NCBI RefSeq assembly: GCF_022682495.2
Contig: NC_071389.1
Span: forward strand, 56,194,239-56,258,238
DNA: 64,000 bases
Direction: 5' to 3'
Source of the DNA: Desmodus rotundus
Taxonomy: Eukaryota > Chordata > Mammalia > Chiroptera > Phyllostomidae
In this document: one piece after another, positions 35,401-44,092 of the stretch
Layout of the letters: each line of letters starts with the position of its first letter
Position numbering within the stretch: the stretch's first letter is position 1
Position numbers and translations under genes: made by a program
Notes under the pieces: model-generated
The model's input: the letters and a program-made list of their open reading frames with translations, nothing else
What the model was told of the DNA's origin: nothing
The model's database searches: none

Positions 35401-36835
35401 CAACTTTATGAGTAGAAATGAGGAGATAGGGGAACTAAATGAGAACACACTGACAAAAGAATATGATATGATTAAGTATAATAAATATCATGAAATGATT
35501 AAAAATAAAATGCTTTGAAAGTCTAGAGGAGGAAAATATTGTGCTAAAGGGCATGGGGGAAGATTTCAATACTAGGGTGGCATGAGAAATAGCTTTTAAG
35601 GCTGAGGAGTATTTCGGGAAGTGAAGAGACACAAAAGTGGAAAAACTCACTCTGTGGAGACAGCATAAGTGATTACGTCAATGCAGGAAAAAGCAGCATT
35701 TCAGGAAGAATGGAGCTCTTCAGTTTTTTTTTTAAATTGTTGTCCAATTACAGTTGTCCCCATTTTCCACAGCTTACTGGATCCTTGTAGGGAAAGATTA
35801 AAGGAGAAAGTAACATTTGCATGAGGTGATTTTACTTAATCAGGTGCATTATGGGTAATCATAGCAACTATTTGAAAGAGTAGTGATGTTACCAAATTCA
35901 GCTTCATAAAAATTAATCTGGCACCTATGTGCAGAACAGATTAGAGTCAAAGGAATATGGAGGTGGGAACAGGTTGGGAGAATGTAATGATAGCTAATAT
36001 TTGTTGAGCTCTGAATATATGATCAGTTTTCTTGTTCAATACTTGTTACAACCTTATGAGTTGGGAATTGTTATTACCGTATTTTATAGATGAGAAAAGT
36101 ACATGGAGTAAAGCATTTGTTAATGTTTATTGACAGTGCTAAGAAGTGACAGAGCCCTGTATTTATCCCAGGCAGTCTGGTTGCACAGATAAACTAGCCT
36201 AAGCAAGAATTAAACATCAGCACTCTACAACTGAAACTAATATAAAATAATATTGACTGTCACTTGTAATTGAAAAATTAAAAAAAAGAATTGAACATCA
36301 GCATTAAACTAGCACAATTGACTTATCCTAAGAACAACTTTTCAAAGGAAACTGAAGGAAATTATGGACTTTAATGTAAGGATATTAAAAATGCTTTAAT
36401 TTCAAGAACTGCTATAGTTACCTTCCCTTTTAGTTCATATTGAATCTGTTATGTGTACTGTAAGTGAAAATTAGCAGTGATGTTAGAGCTCGACTTGTGA
36501 AGTTAAAAAAGTTCTTTAGGGGCCAGATCTCTGTGTCCATTTTCCAGAACAGGAAAAAATATTGCCCAATACCTACCTTTGTTATTGCTTTCTTAATTTA
36601 TATTAACATTAAATAGTATTTTTCACTGTTTTGAGATTTCTGAGTTTTAATTTCTGTATCACAGCTAGAGGAAGTCCACAGAAAACTTGGATTTGCAGTT
36701 TCTGACATCTTGGTGGTCAGTAATTACACCTCAGAGTGGGATCTGGACCCTATAAAGGACGTCCTGAACCTCTCTGCACTGAGACAGATGCTGCTGGCTG
36801 CAGATGACTTCTTAGAGGATTTGCTTGCCTTTTGA
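22977..36835 (+). CDS. IFI44: IFI44 (interferon-induced protein 44), complete with a frameshifted C-terminus
   Basis: Coding exons: 22967-23433 (ATG 22977), 27386-27422, 28813-29008, 29170-29316, 33681-33852, 34972-35072 and 36665-36843, with stop TGA at 36833-36835. The predicted product is 426 residues: a TLDc-type N-terminal region (about 1-150), then a GTPase-like domain with P-loop GPTGAGKSS (193-201), DSMG (251-254) and a degenerate G4-like TCVD (345-348). The ATG context is AATATGG, and MAVAT matches the mammalian start. A 4-nt tandem duplication (TTGCTTGCC in place of TTGCC, 36821-36829) in exon 8 shifts the frame, so the protein ends DDFLEDLLAF. The unshifted frame would run into exon 9 and stop at 37758-37760 at about 442 residues, close to the 444 I recall for human. 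The stop is 8 nt before the last junction, so decay of the mRNA is unlikely. The protein is cytoplasmic and interferon-induced, and human IFI44 is reported to act in antiviral and feedback control. Confidence 0.93.
23780..24300 (-). mobile_element. Old L1 3' part, minus strand
   Basis: Antisense L1-like sequence (TTTCCAATATTTGCTGATGT, GCTCCTGTAATATCTTTATG, GGAATTGGAATTGCTG). A CT-rich simple repeat lies at about 24105-24140. Highly diverged; in IFI44 intron 2. Confidence 0.5.
24530..24840 (-). mobile_element. Old L1 3' UTR, minus strand, continuing after the MLT1
   Basis: AGTTGAAGTATAACACATAAAC through ACCATACCACAGTATATGC matches the antisense 3' end of older L1s. The same element seems to continue at about 25740-26150 (GTATTCCATTGTAAGGATTC, GGGGCTGTTACAAATAATAT), the MLT1 LTR having landed between the parts. 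Confidence 0.5.
25105..25499 (+). mobile_element. MLT1-type LTR, plus strand
   Basis: Matches MLT1 (ERVL-MaLR) landmarks in order: TATATGTTGAAACACTAATCCCC, GATAGGGCCTCTGAGGAAATAATTA, GTGTCCATATAAGAAGGG, GTCATGTGAGCAGG, CATGGTATTTTGTTTGGCAG and GAACAGACTAAGACA. It is a solo LTR. Confidence 0.85.
25740..26150 (-). mobile_element. Old L1 fragment, minus strand
   Basis: Continues the antisense L1 pattern (GTATTCCATTGTAAGG, TTGCTATAAACATCCTTG, AAGTTGCTGGATCAAAGGGC). It is probably the second half of the copy at 24530-24840. Confidence 0.55.
26151..27385. other. IFI44 intron 2, unassigned
   Basis: AT-rich with no recognised exon. A C run lies near 26967. The interval ends at the acceptor ATTTCCTCAG before exon 3. 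Confidence 0.4.
27386..27422 (+). CDS. IFI44: IFI44 exon 3 (37-nt microexon)
   Basis: Too short to stand out as a reading frame. It was found by phase: the G from exon 2 plus GT gives Gly, then LLDTRKMKGVS, and GA plus the G opening exon 4 makes Glu. The donor is GA followed by GTAAGT. It matches the short linker between the TLDc and GTPase-like domains of mammalian IFI44. Confidence 0.9.
27668..28300 (+). mobile_element. Decayed, internally deleted mariner transposon
   Basis: The left end, GAGGGCTGTCCAGAAAAAGTC, looks like a mariner terminal repeat. Decayed transposase follows: DNTPAHAS near 27990-28015 (second catalytic Asp region) and YSPDLVLCDFWLFPKL at about 28074-28121 (third catalytic Asp region), then KGFQTVNEIQEN. 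The middle of the transposase is missing and stops interrupt it. No convincing right terminal repeat was found. Confidence 0.8.
28301..28812. other. IFI44 intron 3, unassigned
   Basis: Includes a short TA repeat near 28480. No gene or repeat was identified. It ends at the acceptor GTCTAAACAG. Confidence 0.45.
28813..29008 (+). CDS. IFI44: IFI44 exon 4, P-loop
   Basis: 196 nt; the acceptor is CTAAACAG and the donor CAG then GTGAGT. It encodes LRESLLSAIRSYKPYRD, then IRILLLGPTGAGKSSFFNSV (Walker A at residues 193-200) and GHVTHQALVGSDKTGKSEQ. This exon gives the strongest single identification of the IFI44 family here. Confidence 0.97.
29170..29316 (+). CDS. IFI44: IFI44 exon 5, DSMG motif
   Basis: 147 nt, phase 0 on both sides, between CCTCTGCAG and the donor GTATAA. 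It encodes YRTYSIKDGKDGN, LPFVLCDSMGLSEEKG, LCMDDIFYILKG and PDRYQ. The matching IFI44L exon is 6 nt longer (EGAG insertion region). Confidence 0.96.
29720..30080 (+). mobile_element. MLT1-type LTR, plus strand
   Basis: GGTTGAATGTTTGTGTCACTCC, GATTAGGTCATGAAGGTGAAGCC, GAGGACACAGTAAGAGGGCGG, CACCTTGATCTTGGACTTC and GATTAAGACA follow the MLT1 order. It lies in IFI44 intron 5. Confidence 0.85.
30081..30729. other. IFI44 intron 5, unassigned
   Basis: AT-rich intronic sequence. No exon or named repeat was seen. Confidence 0.4.
30730..31980 (-). repeat. Probable old L1-family sequence
   Basis: Segments such as GGATTATTTGGAAGCAAATTTAAG, TTCATCCATAAATGAGTATATA and ATCAAATATCACCCAATGTCC resemble the antisense 3' region of ancient L1s. 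Divergence is high and I could not set boundaries. Confidence 0.35.
32020..32303 (-). mobile_element. Ves-type bat SINE with expanded GA tract, minus strand
   Basis: The minus-strand head, GGCCCTGGCTGGGTGGCTCA, is typical for Ves. B-box-like GGTTTCATCCC follows, and TTGATGTTTCTCTCTC precedes a long CT tract, which is the GAGA-rich tract at about 32057-32142 on the plus strand. Flanking ACAGAAA copies at about 32009 and 32305 are a likely short target duplication. Confidence 0.88.
33136..33362 (-). mobile_element. Ves-type bat SINE, minus strand
   Basis: The minus-strand head is GCCCTGGCTGGGGTGGCTCA, followed by CCCAGTCAGGGCACATGACT and TTGATGTTTCTCTCC. The target duplication is imperfect: CCAAATTTCTTTCT at 33122-33135 against CCAGATCTCTTTCT at 33365-33378. 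Confidence 0.9.
33681..33852 (+). CDS. IFI44: IFI44 exon 6
   Basis: 172 nt between TTACCTCTCAG and TGTG followed by GTGAGC. It encodes FNFMKPITPGRGNYIDF, QLKDRIHCAAFVLDANSIE and KIKRARRQMIQC, leaving in phase 1. Confidence 0.96.
33970..34130 (+). repeat. MIR-like SINE
   Basis: CACTCACTAGCTGCATATCTTTGGGCAAAT, then TATACCTCAATTTATTAATCTATAAGG and ACATACCTCAGAG, follow the MIR order on the plus strand. Confidence 0.7.
34580..34680 (+). mobile_element. L1 3'-terminal fragment
   Basis: GGGATTGTGCACCAGAAATC, then TTTGTTAACTAGTGTCAGCC and TATTCAATAAAAAGG with an A-rich end. It is the same 3' terminus as at 13250-13320 and 40370-40435. Confidence 0.6.
34972..35072 (+). CDS. IFI44: IFI44 exon 7
   Basis: 101 nt, acceptor TTTGGCATAG, donor AAG then GTAATG. 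It encodes VVYLVLLTCVDSMDLIVRGD and RCVPVKLK. TCVD takes the place of the G4 (N/T)KxD motif; the Lys is missing but the Asp is kept. Confidence 0.94.
35073..35989. other. IFI44 intron 7, unassigned
   Basis: AT-rich. A short piece at about 35725-35785 (TGTTGTCCAATTACAGTTGTCCCC) looks like an L1 3' UTR remnant. Nothing else was recognised. Confidence 0.4.
35990..36185 (-). repeat. MIR-like SINE, minus strand
   Basis: ACAACCTTATGAGTTGGGAATTG, then ATTTTATAGATGAGAAAAG and GTGACAGAGCCCTGTATTTATCCC with GGCAGTCTGG, read as MIR in reverse. Confidence 0.7.
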
Positions 36836-36843
36836 GGAAACAG
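36665..36843 (+). CDS. IFI44: IFI44 exon 8, with 4-nt insertion and premature stop
   Basis: 179 nt, against 175 for the same exon of IFI44L. It encodes LEEVHRKLGFAVSDILVVSN, SEWDLDPIKDVLNLSAL, RQMLLAADDFLED and then LLAF and TGA (36833-36835). TTGCTTGCC stands where the paralogue has TTGCC. Downstream of the duplication the old reading frame (PFEET) is still intact up to the donor GTAGAT, as expected for a recent event or an assembly error. Confidence 0.95.
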
Positions 36844-37716
36844 GTAGATGCATTTGGTAGTATAGACACTTGATGTCAGTTTTGTGGCTACTTCTTGCTT
36901 GGATCTGTTGAGTACACGACAGATCTCTGCGTCTCTGTGTGTTGCTGCCCTGTGAGTAATCCTGCCCTTTAACCCATTGGCAGGATGCGATTTTCCCCCC
37001 TCACATTCCCTGATCTCCCTACCCCCACCCAGGTTACAAGGATTTGTACCACTTCTCTTCCCTTTGTCTTGTTTTAAGATGAGATTTTTGAAATGATGTA
37101 CTTCTGTTATTCCCGTTGTTTGAACATCTCATGCTGTGTCTTTGCCCTCATCTATGAAAATGTGCTTCTTTGTTTGGGACCCAGAACTGGACTGGATCAG
37201 CATTGTTCCTGATAAGATGTAATCTTTGGTTACTTGGCACGTCCTTGAGGCCTTATGCTTCTGTCTTTTTGACTTGATTGTTTTGAAAACTTCCTTTTCT
37301 GAGTCCCTCCCAATGCAGTGTGGCTGGCGCTAGGTGTGTGCCTTTCATACGCATGCCTCAGATCTGAGCATCATATGTATTCTCTGTTACCAACCTGGGT
37401 ACAGTACACACCATGCTGCTCCAATCGAAGGTCAGACAGGAGTTTCATGTATGCTCAAATCCCATTTTAGTTCCTGGAAAATCAAATCAGAATGTCTTAT
37501 CTTCTCTAGTTCTCTTAAAAACTACTGGGAAACCCTCAAACTACTAACTTCCCCCATCCTGACTGTGCTGTCTTGGTTCCTCTACTTCTCTCTTTAGGGT
37601 GCAAGAACTCCCAAAGTCAGGATTGGCTTAGACCTCCAGTAGCCCAATGTTATTCTTCCTGCTGGTTGCTTTTCCTTAAATAATCCACTAAGAATATTTT
37701 GTTTCTCTTTTCTCAG

Positions 37717-38250
37717 ATATCAGAGGAAAGCACTTACCAAGTGTGCAAAAGAAAAATTAAATTTGAGAACACCTTAGAATTAAGAAATAATAGACACTCA
37801 AAATTCTAAAAAAGCAGGTTAAGCATGGGATATAAATCCTAATGTTTGTAAACTTTCTCTCTGTACTTCATCTGTGGTTTTCTATACATGTAATATTTAT
37901 TTTTAATAGTAAATTTATGAGATTGAAAATAAGCCAATTATTGCAACTGATCTGTTGTGAATAAATAATAATCTTGTCAAATTGCAAAAAAAAAATTTGA
38001 GAACACTTCACATATTAATCATTTTTATCTCATCAGAGAACAGTCAAAACTGAGAAGTGAGAGAACAGGAAAAAGAGAAGTAGCTGAAACTGAAGGGGTG
38101 TATTTTACTTAAGGCTGGGATGAAAATGCACAAAAAATTTAATAAGTATAAATAGCTTGGAACAGCAGGATTTAAAGATTGTAAAAAAATCATAATGTTT
38201 TGAATATATGTTGTATACCTATGGAAAATTAAAGTTTCTTCTTATATACC
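37717..38250 (+). other. IFI44: IFI44 exon 9: former C-terminus, now 3' UTR
   Basis: The acceptor is CTTTTCTCAG. In the ancestral phase it reads DIRGKHLPSVQKKN and stops at TAA 37758-37760, aligning with the human tail I recall. Because of the exon 8 frameshift it is untranslated. Possible polyadenylation signals are AATAAA at 37960-37965 and ATTAAA at 38228-38233. The 3' end is approximate. Confidence 0.7.
37759..38006 (+). mobile_element. Probable retroposed segment in the IFI44 3' UTR
   Basis: AAATTTGAGAACAC occurs at 37759-37772 and again at 37993-38006. The intervening sequence ends with AATAAA (37960) and an A run (37986-37995) right at the second copy. This is the pattern of an L1-mediated insertion with a target duplication. 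The insert (about 220 bp) has no recognised source. Confidence 0.5.
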
Positions 38251-38259
38251 TGGCTCAAC

Positions 38260-38275
38260 TGTGTGTGTGTGTGTG
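38260..38275 (+). repeat. (TG)n simple repeat
   Basis: Eight TG units just after the candidate ATTAAA signal of IFI44. Confidence 0.9.
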
Positions 38276-38689
38276 ATTTTGGAAAAAGTTTATTGTAATA
38301 TGACTTGTCAGCATCTTTTGAGTTTTACCCATGTCGTCTTAATTTTTCCTTCTCTTTTTATTTCTAAAGTACTTGATTTTGTTTTCTTTTGGTCCCCAAT
38401 TAATATTTTATTTTTCAACCTGCAGCCATTTTTTGTTTAATATCTGAATCCCTCTTGCAGGATGTGGCTATTAATATTAATGAGATCCATAAAACTAAAA
38501 TGGAAAGAAGCTGTAATCTGTCAATTATAACTATTTTAGTTATACATAACAAAACCCAACCTGAATTACATGAATAAAAAATTTAAAAAAGAAGTATAGT
38601 GTTGGATCAAGTAATCAAACCACAGACAAGGCTGGGATTAAATTGAACTGGCCTCAGAGATGGTCGAACCCAGGGATTCAAAAGCTATT
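38276..38689. other. IFI44 downstream flank, unassigned
   Basis: AT-rich sequence. No gene or clear repeat was seen. Confidence 0.4.
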
Positions 38690-40040
38690 CTCTAAGTTAA
38701 AAATTAAAGAGCAAAGATTATTCAAGGAGCAACTGAGTTTATTTGAGAATAACTGAGGATATGCAAACTATGGCAAACCATAGGCAAGTCTGAGGAGACA
38801 AAAGAGAGGTCAGCTTTTACTGGGTTTCAGGAAAACATTGGGGAAGAGATTGTGGTGGTCTCTTATTGCCGGCTGGTAGTGGGCTCATTGCTGTTGCTGG
38901 GGAAAGAGGAGGCAGCTGGTCATTATGGAGGCAAACAGCGAGGCAAACCCCTCCCCTCTGCCTCACCCACCCCCACCTCCCACCCTCGATCCTATCCCCC
39001 TTTGGCAGTATATCTGGTAGTGCAGGAAAATTTGAATTCTCATCTGGCGTAACATTTATGTTTACAGACTTATGCTGTGGTCAATGACCTTGCATTTATT
39101 GCAGATGGGATCAGACAATTAACAATTGAAGAGAACCACTATGAAGAGAATTAAATCATGGAAATGTGTGGGAATTCTGCGGAAGAATTAAAATTGGCCA
39201 GGTTAATGACAACCAGATAAAATCTGGCTCATATGGGGGTTAGAATGCAAAGTCTGATGCTCTGGTCCATTCCTTGGAAGTATCTGCTGGGGTACATGAA
39301 ATAAACAGGGGCATTGTTACTCAAGCTATGGCATACTCCTTTATGGAAATTGCTAATGTGGCAATACACTCTCCAGAATGCTATTAGGAAAATAACTTCC
39401 AAAACATGACTTTGGATAAGATTCCCTGAGGTCAAGGAATGGCAGCTAATCAATGAAGTACCCTTAATGCAGGCCCCGAGTGGCTTCCACTGGGTCCTGA
39501 CAAGGATAACCACGTATTAGACTTTGACTTGCTTATCTGTTGGATGTAGCAAAGGCTGAAGACACTGTTAGAGATCTGGGACAACACAAAGTGAATAAGC
39601 TGTCTCATAGGTTATATTTTATCGGATCAAAGTCTACATCCCACTGTGGCCTCTGCACAAAAATGAGCTAAAAGACATACCATATGGACTTAACAAATTC
39701 CATATTATTCATATTAGTAACAGTTTGATTAAGAACATCACAATTAAAATATCTGTTCATGGCAACTGGTGATGATAGGGACAAGAAGGACTGGCTTCCT
39801 TAAGTAAATATAAAGTAGGAAAACCATTGGGGAGTTTCTGGGTGTATGGCTGTAAGGGTAAGGAGAACAATGATGATGTAATCACACAACTCTCTTTCCA
39901 ACAGAAATTTTCTCCTGTTTTTCTGAGTTCAGTTGTGTCACATCTGGCACTACAATAGCATGCCCCAGTAGAGGGAGGCATTGATACTCAGGAACTGATT
40001 TTAATCCTTCTGGATTTGACTGACATACGGGTAAGAAAAC
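38690..40040 (-). mobile_element. Possible ERV LTR and internal remnant, minus strand
   Basis: Reversed, 38700-38830 reads like an LTR R/U5: an AATAAA signal in CAAATAAACTCAGTTGCTCC. The following 39100-40040 looks like decayed retroviral-type internal sequence, but I found no domain that proves it. Boundaries and class are uncertain. Confidence 0.3.
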
Positions 40041-40159
40041 AATGGAGTTGAGAATGGCTCATCTCATGTGTCAGTCACAGGACGGCCCTGCTGCTGAGAA
40101 GTAGGGTGGTTCCTTCATTTACAGATCTAGTGGAAAAGTAAATTGTGACAGCTGTCAGC

Positions 40160-40435
40160 AAGGGGTGGGAAAGGACAAGGTCGGGGGTGGATGGAGGGTT
40201 TGAGCAAAAAAGAAAGAAAAAGAGAAAAAACTCATGGACGAGGACAACAGTGTGGTGATTGTTGGGGGAGGGTAGGTCAGGGAGATGGAGGAGGGTACAG
40301 GGGGAGAAACGGTGATGGGGGGAGACAGACTTGGGGTGGCGAACACACAACACAGTGTACAGGTGTTGTGTTGTGGAATTGTGCACCTGAAACCTGTGTA
40401 GCTTTGTTATCCAGTGTCAGCCCAATAAACTCAAC
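40160..40435 (+). mobile_element. L1 3' end, plus strand
   Basis: AACGGTGATGGGGGGAGACAG, GGTGGCGAACACACAACACA, GTGCACCTGAAACCTGTG and CAGCCCAATAAACTC follow the same order as the copy at 13150-13320. The expected A-rich tail is replaced by a G run. Confidence 0.65.
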
Positions 40436-40458
40436 GGGGGGGGGGGGGGGGGGGGGGG
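40436..40458 (+). repeat. Poly(G) run, 23 bases
   Basis: An uninterrupted run of 23 G after AATAAACTCAAC, where an A-rich tail would be expected. Homopolymer length is prone to assembly error. Confidence 0.9.
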
Positions 40459-40599
40459 AAGAGAACTAAAAAAAAAGACTGGACAAAAGACTTAAGAAGG
40501 CACTCTATAGAAAAAGGAAATTTAAATAACAGAGTCAATTCAAATTCCAGTAACAGAGGAAAAATGTTCTAATCATTAGCAGTAAAAACTACCGAAATT

Positions 40600-41035
40600 A
40601 AAATAATTTGATTCTTTGAAATCTCTTTTGAGATTTCATTGACATATCGTCACACACTGCACATATTAAAGGTATAACATTGAATGAGTTTTAACACGTG
40701 AATCCAACTGTAAGACCATCTTGGCAATCAAGGTAACAGTCATTTTCATCGCCCCTCCCGGCAACTTGCAGGATGCCCGTGCGGCCCATTATCTTTATTT
40801 CCCCTCCCGCCCTGGTCCTCGAACACAACTGGCCTGCATTCTAATCAATCTAAGTTAGCTTTCAGTTTTAGCATTTACACAGATGGAAGTTACACAGTGT
40901 ACCCTCTTTATGTTCAGTTTCTTTTACTCAGCATGAAGACTGAGATTCACTGATGTTGCTCCATGTATCAGTTCTTCTTTGTCGTTGTTGCTGAGTAGGG
41001 CTCCTCTGTGTGGATGTACCACATTTCTTTTTCCC
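40600..41035 (-). mobile_element. Old L1 3' UTR, minus strand
   Basis: TTTCATTGACATATCGTCACAC, AAAGGTATAACATTGAATGAG, AATCAAGGTAACAGTC and GGATGTACCACATTTC resemble the antisense 3' end of older L1s. It meets a plus-strand L1 end at about 41040. Confidence 0.55.
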
Positions 41036-41039
41036 TTCC

Positions 41040-41550
41040 CTGCAAGAGACTTTTGAACTGTTTCCGATAAAGTTGAAGATATGCCGATAGACTCTATGAC
41101 CTAGCAATTTCACTCTCAGTTATACATCTTAAAGACACTTTTTATATGTGCGTCAAAATATATGGTATATTACATACAGCATTTCATTCCGTGTAGCAAT
41201 GAAAATTAAAGAACTATAACTGTGTACAACAGTACATTACGAATATAACATTGATTAACAGGAGAAAGCCATGGATGAATCTGTATGTTATAAGTAGGTT
41301 TATGTAAGTCTCACAATAGTTCTAAAAAAAAGGAATGATGACTTCAACAGTGAAGGTGATAATTAGCTTTGGAGAGGAAGGGTTTGTGAAAAGTGAGCAC
41401 CTCGCCTGGTGCTTCGGCAGGAGCTAAAAACGCCCGCTTTTTTGAACAGAGTGGTGGTGAAATGGGTGTTTGCTATACATTATATGTAAGTTGTACCTTT
41501 GTATATTATGGGTTTTTCTGCATGCATCTTACATTTCATAATTAAAAGAG
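41040..41550 (+). mobile_element. Old L1 3' end, plus strand
   Basis: CCTAGCAATTTCACTCTCAG, ATGTGCGTCAAAATATATG and the terminal segment from about 41447 (GTGGTGGTGAAATGGGTG, TATGTAAGTTGTACCTTTG, TAATTAAAAGAG) match L1 3' sequence. With the preceding piece it makes a second strand switch. Confidence 0.55.
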
Positions 41551-42839
41551 AAAAAATGAAAAGTCATATCATACCCAAAATTTGGAATTATACAAAACTG
41601 TGTCTGATTTTTAAAAAATATTTAATGTCTTCATTTTATGGATGAGGGTGATAACACTTTATTCATAGATATGTTATAAGAATTAAATTAGATTATATAC
41701 ATAGCTAGATTTGCAGTGTAGATAATGATAAACATAAACTGAGGTGCTGATAAACATTGCTAATCCTATATAACGACGAACTAAAAACTTACTATACCTA
41801 TTGTAAACTTAATTTTATTGTGGTTGAAAACAAAGATAAGACTGGGACTTGGTAGCTCATAAGAAAACAAAAGATGCTGATGGTTGAAGTATCAAAGTTG
41901 TTTTTTTCTTGTTTGATATTCACTTTTAAAGAAAATACACCTTTGGGTTCAACAGCATACTGTATCTCAAATTCAAAATGCAAAATAGCAAACCTAAGCC
42001 TATTAAATGGCTTGGTCAAGGCTGCCCTCTAGTGGCCAGTGCTTTACTAAATGGAGAGGATGCCGGGGTTAAAACAGTGGAAAATAAAGCTGCTGAGGCT
42101 TCTAATTCTTAAAAGGGCTGTAACAACAGAACATTTTTTAATGCATAATTTTGTAAATATTATACAATATTTAAGTGGAAAAATAACGTATTCCTTGTGT
42201 TGAGTATGTGATAGTATTTGGAAATGCTGTGTTCTTTATTACATTTAAAAATATTTCTGACATTATATGTATGGGACTTATAAATACTTGCATTTCAAGC
42301 TTACGTGAGTGTATGCTGTTGTAGTAAGTTTATCAACATGCAGAGTAGGAATTTTAATGTATTATAACCAAGATTTGTGGTAATCAGTGAACACATAAAG
42401 TGGGTACTTTTGCTTTTATAAATGTGACCCCCAATTACATTATTTCTGAATCATGAAATGTTGAACCTACTTCTATACATAAGTTAATTTGTGCAGGCCG
42501 GTTACAATCTGTGGAACAGGAGGAACATTTTGCTTTTAGTATCATGTTTCTTCAATTTTAATTTACATTTTATTTAGGATTATTCTCCATGAACCAAGAG
42601 TTTGCAAATTAGTTCCTATAGTAAGTTGGTAAAAATCATGACAAGATGCCCTGCTTCCTTGCCAGTACTTCCTTCACAGAGATTTAAAATGGATTCCTTT
42701 CAGTTACATAGTATTAAGTCCAAATTCCTTAGGATGGTTTTCCTCCTCTGCAATATAATTAATCTCGAGCAATAAAACGAGAACTCCACTGAGTGACTCC
42801 TGCTTCTTATTTTCCGTAGCCTCCTATCTTCATGCTTTT
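41551..42839. other. Intergenic, unassigned
   Basis: AT-rich. No gene, RNA or recognised repeat was seen. Confidence 0.4.
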
Positions 42840-43025
42840 GTTCATACTTTGGGGCAGTTACTTAATTTCTATTTACCTTGTTTTCTCACCTGGTTAGTGG
42901 GGATAATTATAGTACTTACCTTGGAGAGCTGTTAGGAGGATTAAATGAGCGTCTATATATAAAGTACTTTTTAAAACGTGTCGGAAATACTGTAAGCACT
43001 AAATAAATGCCGATTATCATTATTC
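42840..43025 (+). repeat. MIR-like SINE
   Basis: GGGGCAGTTACTTAATTTC, GTTTTCTCACCTGGTTAGTGGGG, ACTTACCTTGGAGAGCTG and AAGCACTAAATAAATGC follow the MIR order. Confidence 0.75.
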
Positions 43026-43612
43026 ATCTTGCCTTGATCTTCCTTCTGTACTATTCCTCCCCTTATAGCCTTTTATTAACTGCTAACCAAGAATTGGTTT
43101 CTCTGTGCATTATATTCTGCTGCCTCTCTGTAGATACTGCTCAAACGTTGTCATACCGTGTGCAGATTATTGGGCTATATGGTGGTGTATGTGGCACACT
43201 GCTTTTTGTGGGCAGGAGTACAGTTAGTACGGTTTATGCACGTAATCCCTCGTAGATGTTCAATAATGTTTTGGGAGCACAAATGAAGTGTTGAGAAAGT
43301 AGTGAAGGCTGATAGGATGTGAACCTGATTCATTAAAAGCCAACTGAGCGCAACCACAAAACCAACTGTTATCAAAAGTAGACAACTAAAGTAGGAAAAG
43401 GCAAAGAAAGGTGAAGCTGAAGCTACTGCTCCTCTTATTAGTCAGTTTTAATGGCCACCTGCTTCCGTCAGACTCCAGGCAGAAAACAGAAACAAATCCA
43501 GGTCTTTCAAGCAAGTCATTTCATGGAGGAAGATGGCTACACAAGTGATGGGAATAATGAGAAATAAAATGCAGGGTAGAGAAGCAAGTCATAGGTTAGC
43601 CATGCAGGGGAG
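43026..43612. other. Intergenic, unassigned
   Basis: No feature was recognised. Short reading frames here lack a domain. Confidence 0.4.
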
Positions 43613-44092
43613 GCAAAATTTTTTCTCTACCAACCCTAAATTTTCAACTGGGGCTCTTTAACGGAAATGCAGATTAACAAGAGAAAAAGAGTTTATGAAA
43701 CATATACTGTGCACCGTGTGGGCAAAACCTCAGCGAAAAGTAACTGAAAGCCGTGTCTTGGACCTGCAGCTTATATAGCATCTTCAACAGAGAACAATAC
43801 ATTTGTAGAGAAATGTTAGCACAGAGAAAAGCAGTTTCAGGCTTTCAAGGATGGCAAATTGGGGGAGGGTAAATATATGGAAGGGAACTAACGCAGTAAG
43901 GTTTGTTTGCAGATTGCTTGGGGGCTATGCCTGGGCTGATCGTCTGTCTCCAGCAAAAGAATGTATGTCCTGCCTTTAGGCAAAGGGAGAGAGTAGAGAA
44001 AGCTTTTCTTGCTTCTTAGGTGCTTTTAGCTCAAAATAGTTTTTATGTCAAAGAGGCAGATTTTGGGTGACATATTCTGATTTCCTTCAACA
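43613..44092 (-). mobile_element. Probable solo LTR with TATA box, minus strand
   Basis: On the minus strand it runs from TGTTGAAGG to CTCCCCTGCA (TG...CA). It contains a TATATAAG box (43770-43780) and a CATAAACTC signal-like stretch followed by TTTTTCTCTTG. This is an LTR layout of about 480 bp. No target duplication was found (flanks GCCA and AAAAC differ), so the ends may be off. Confidence 0.5.
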
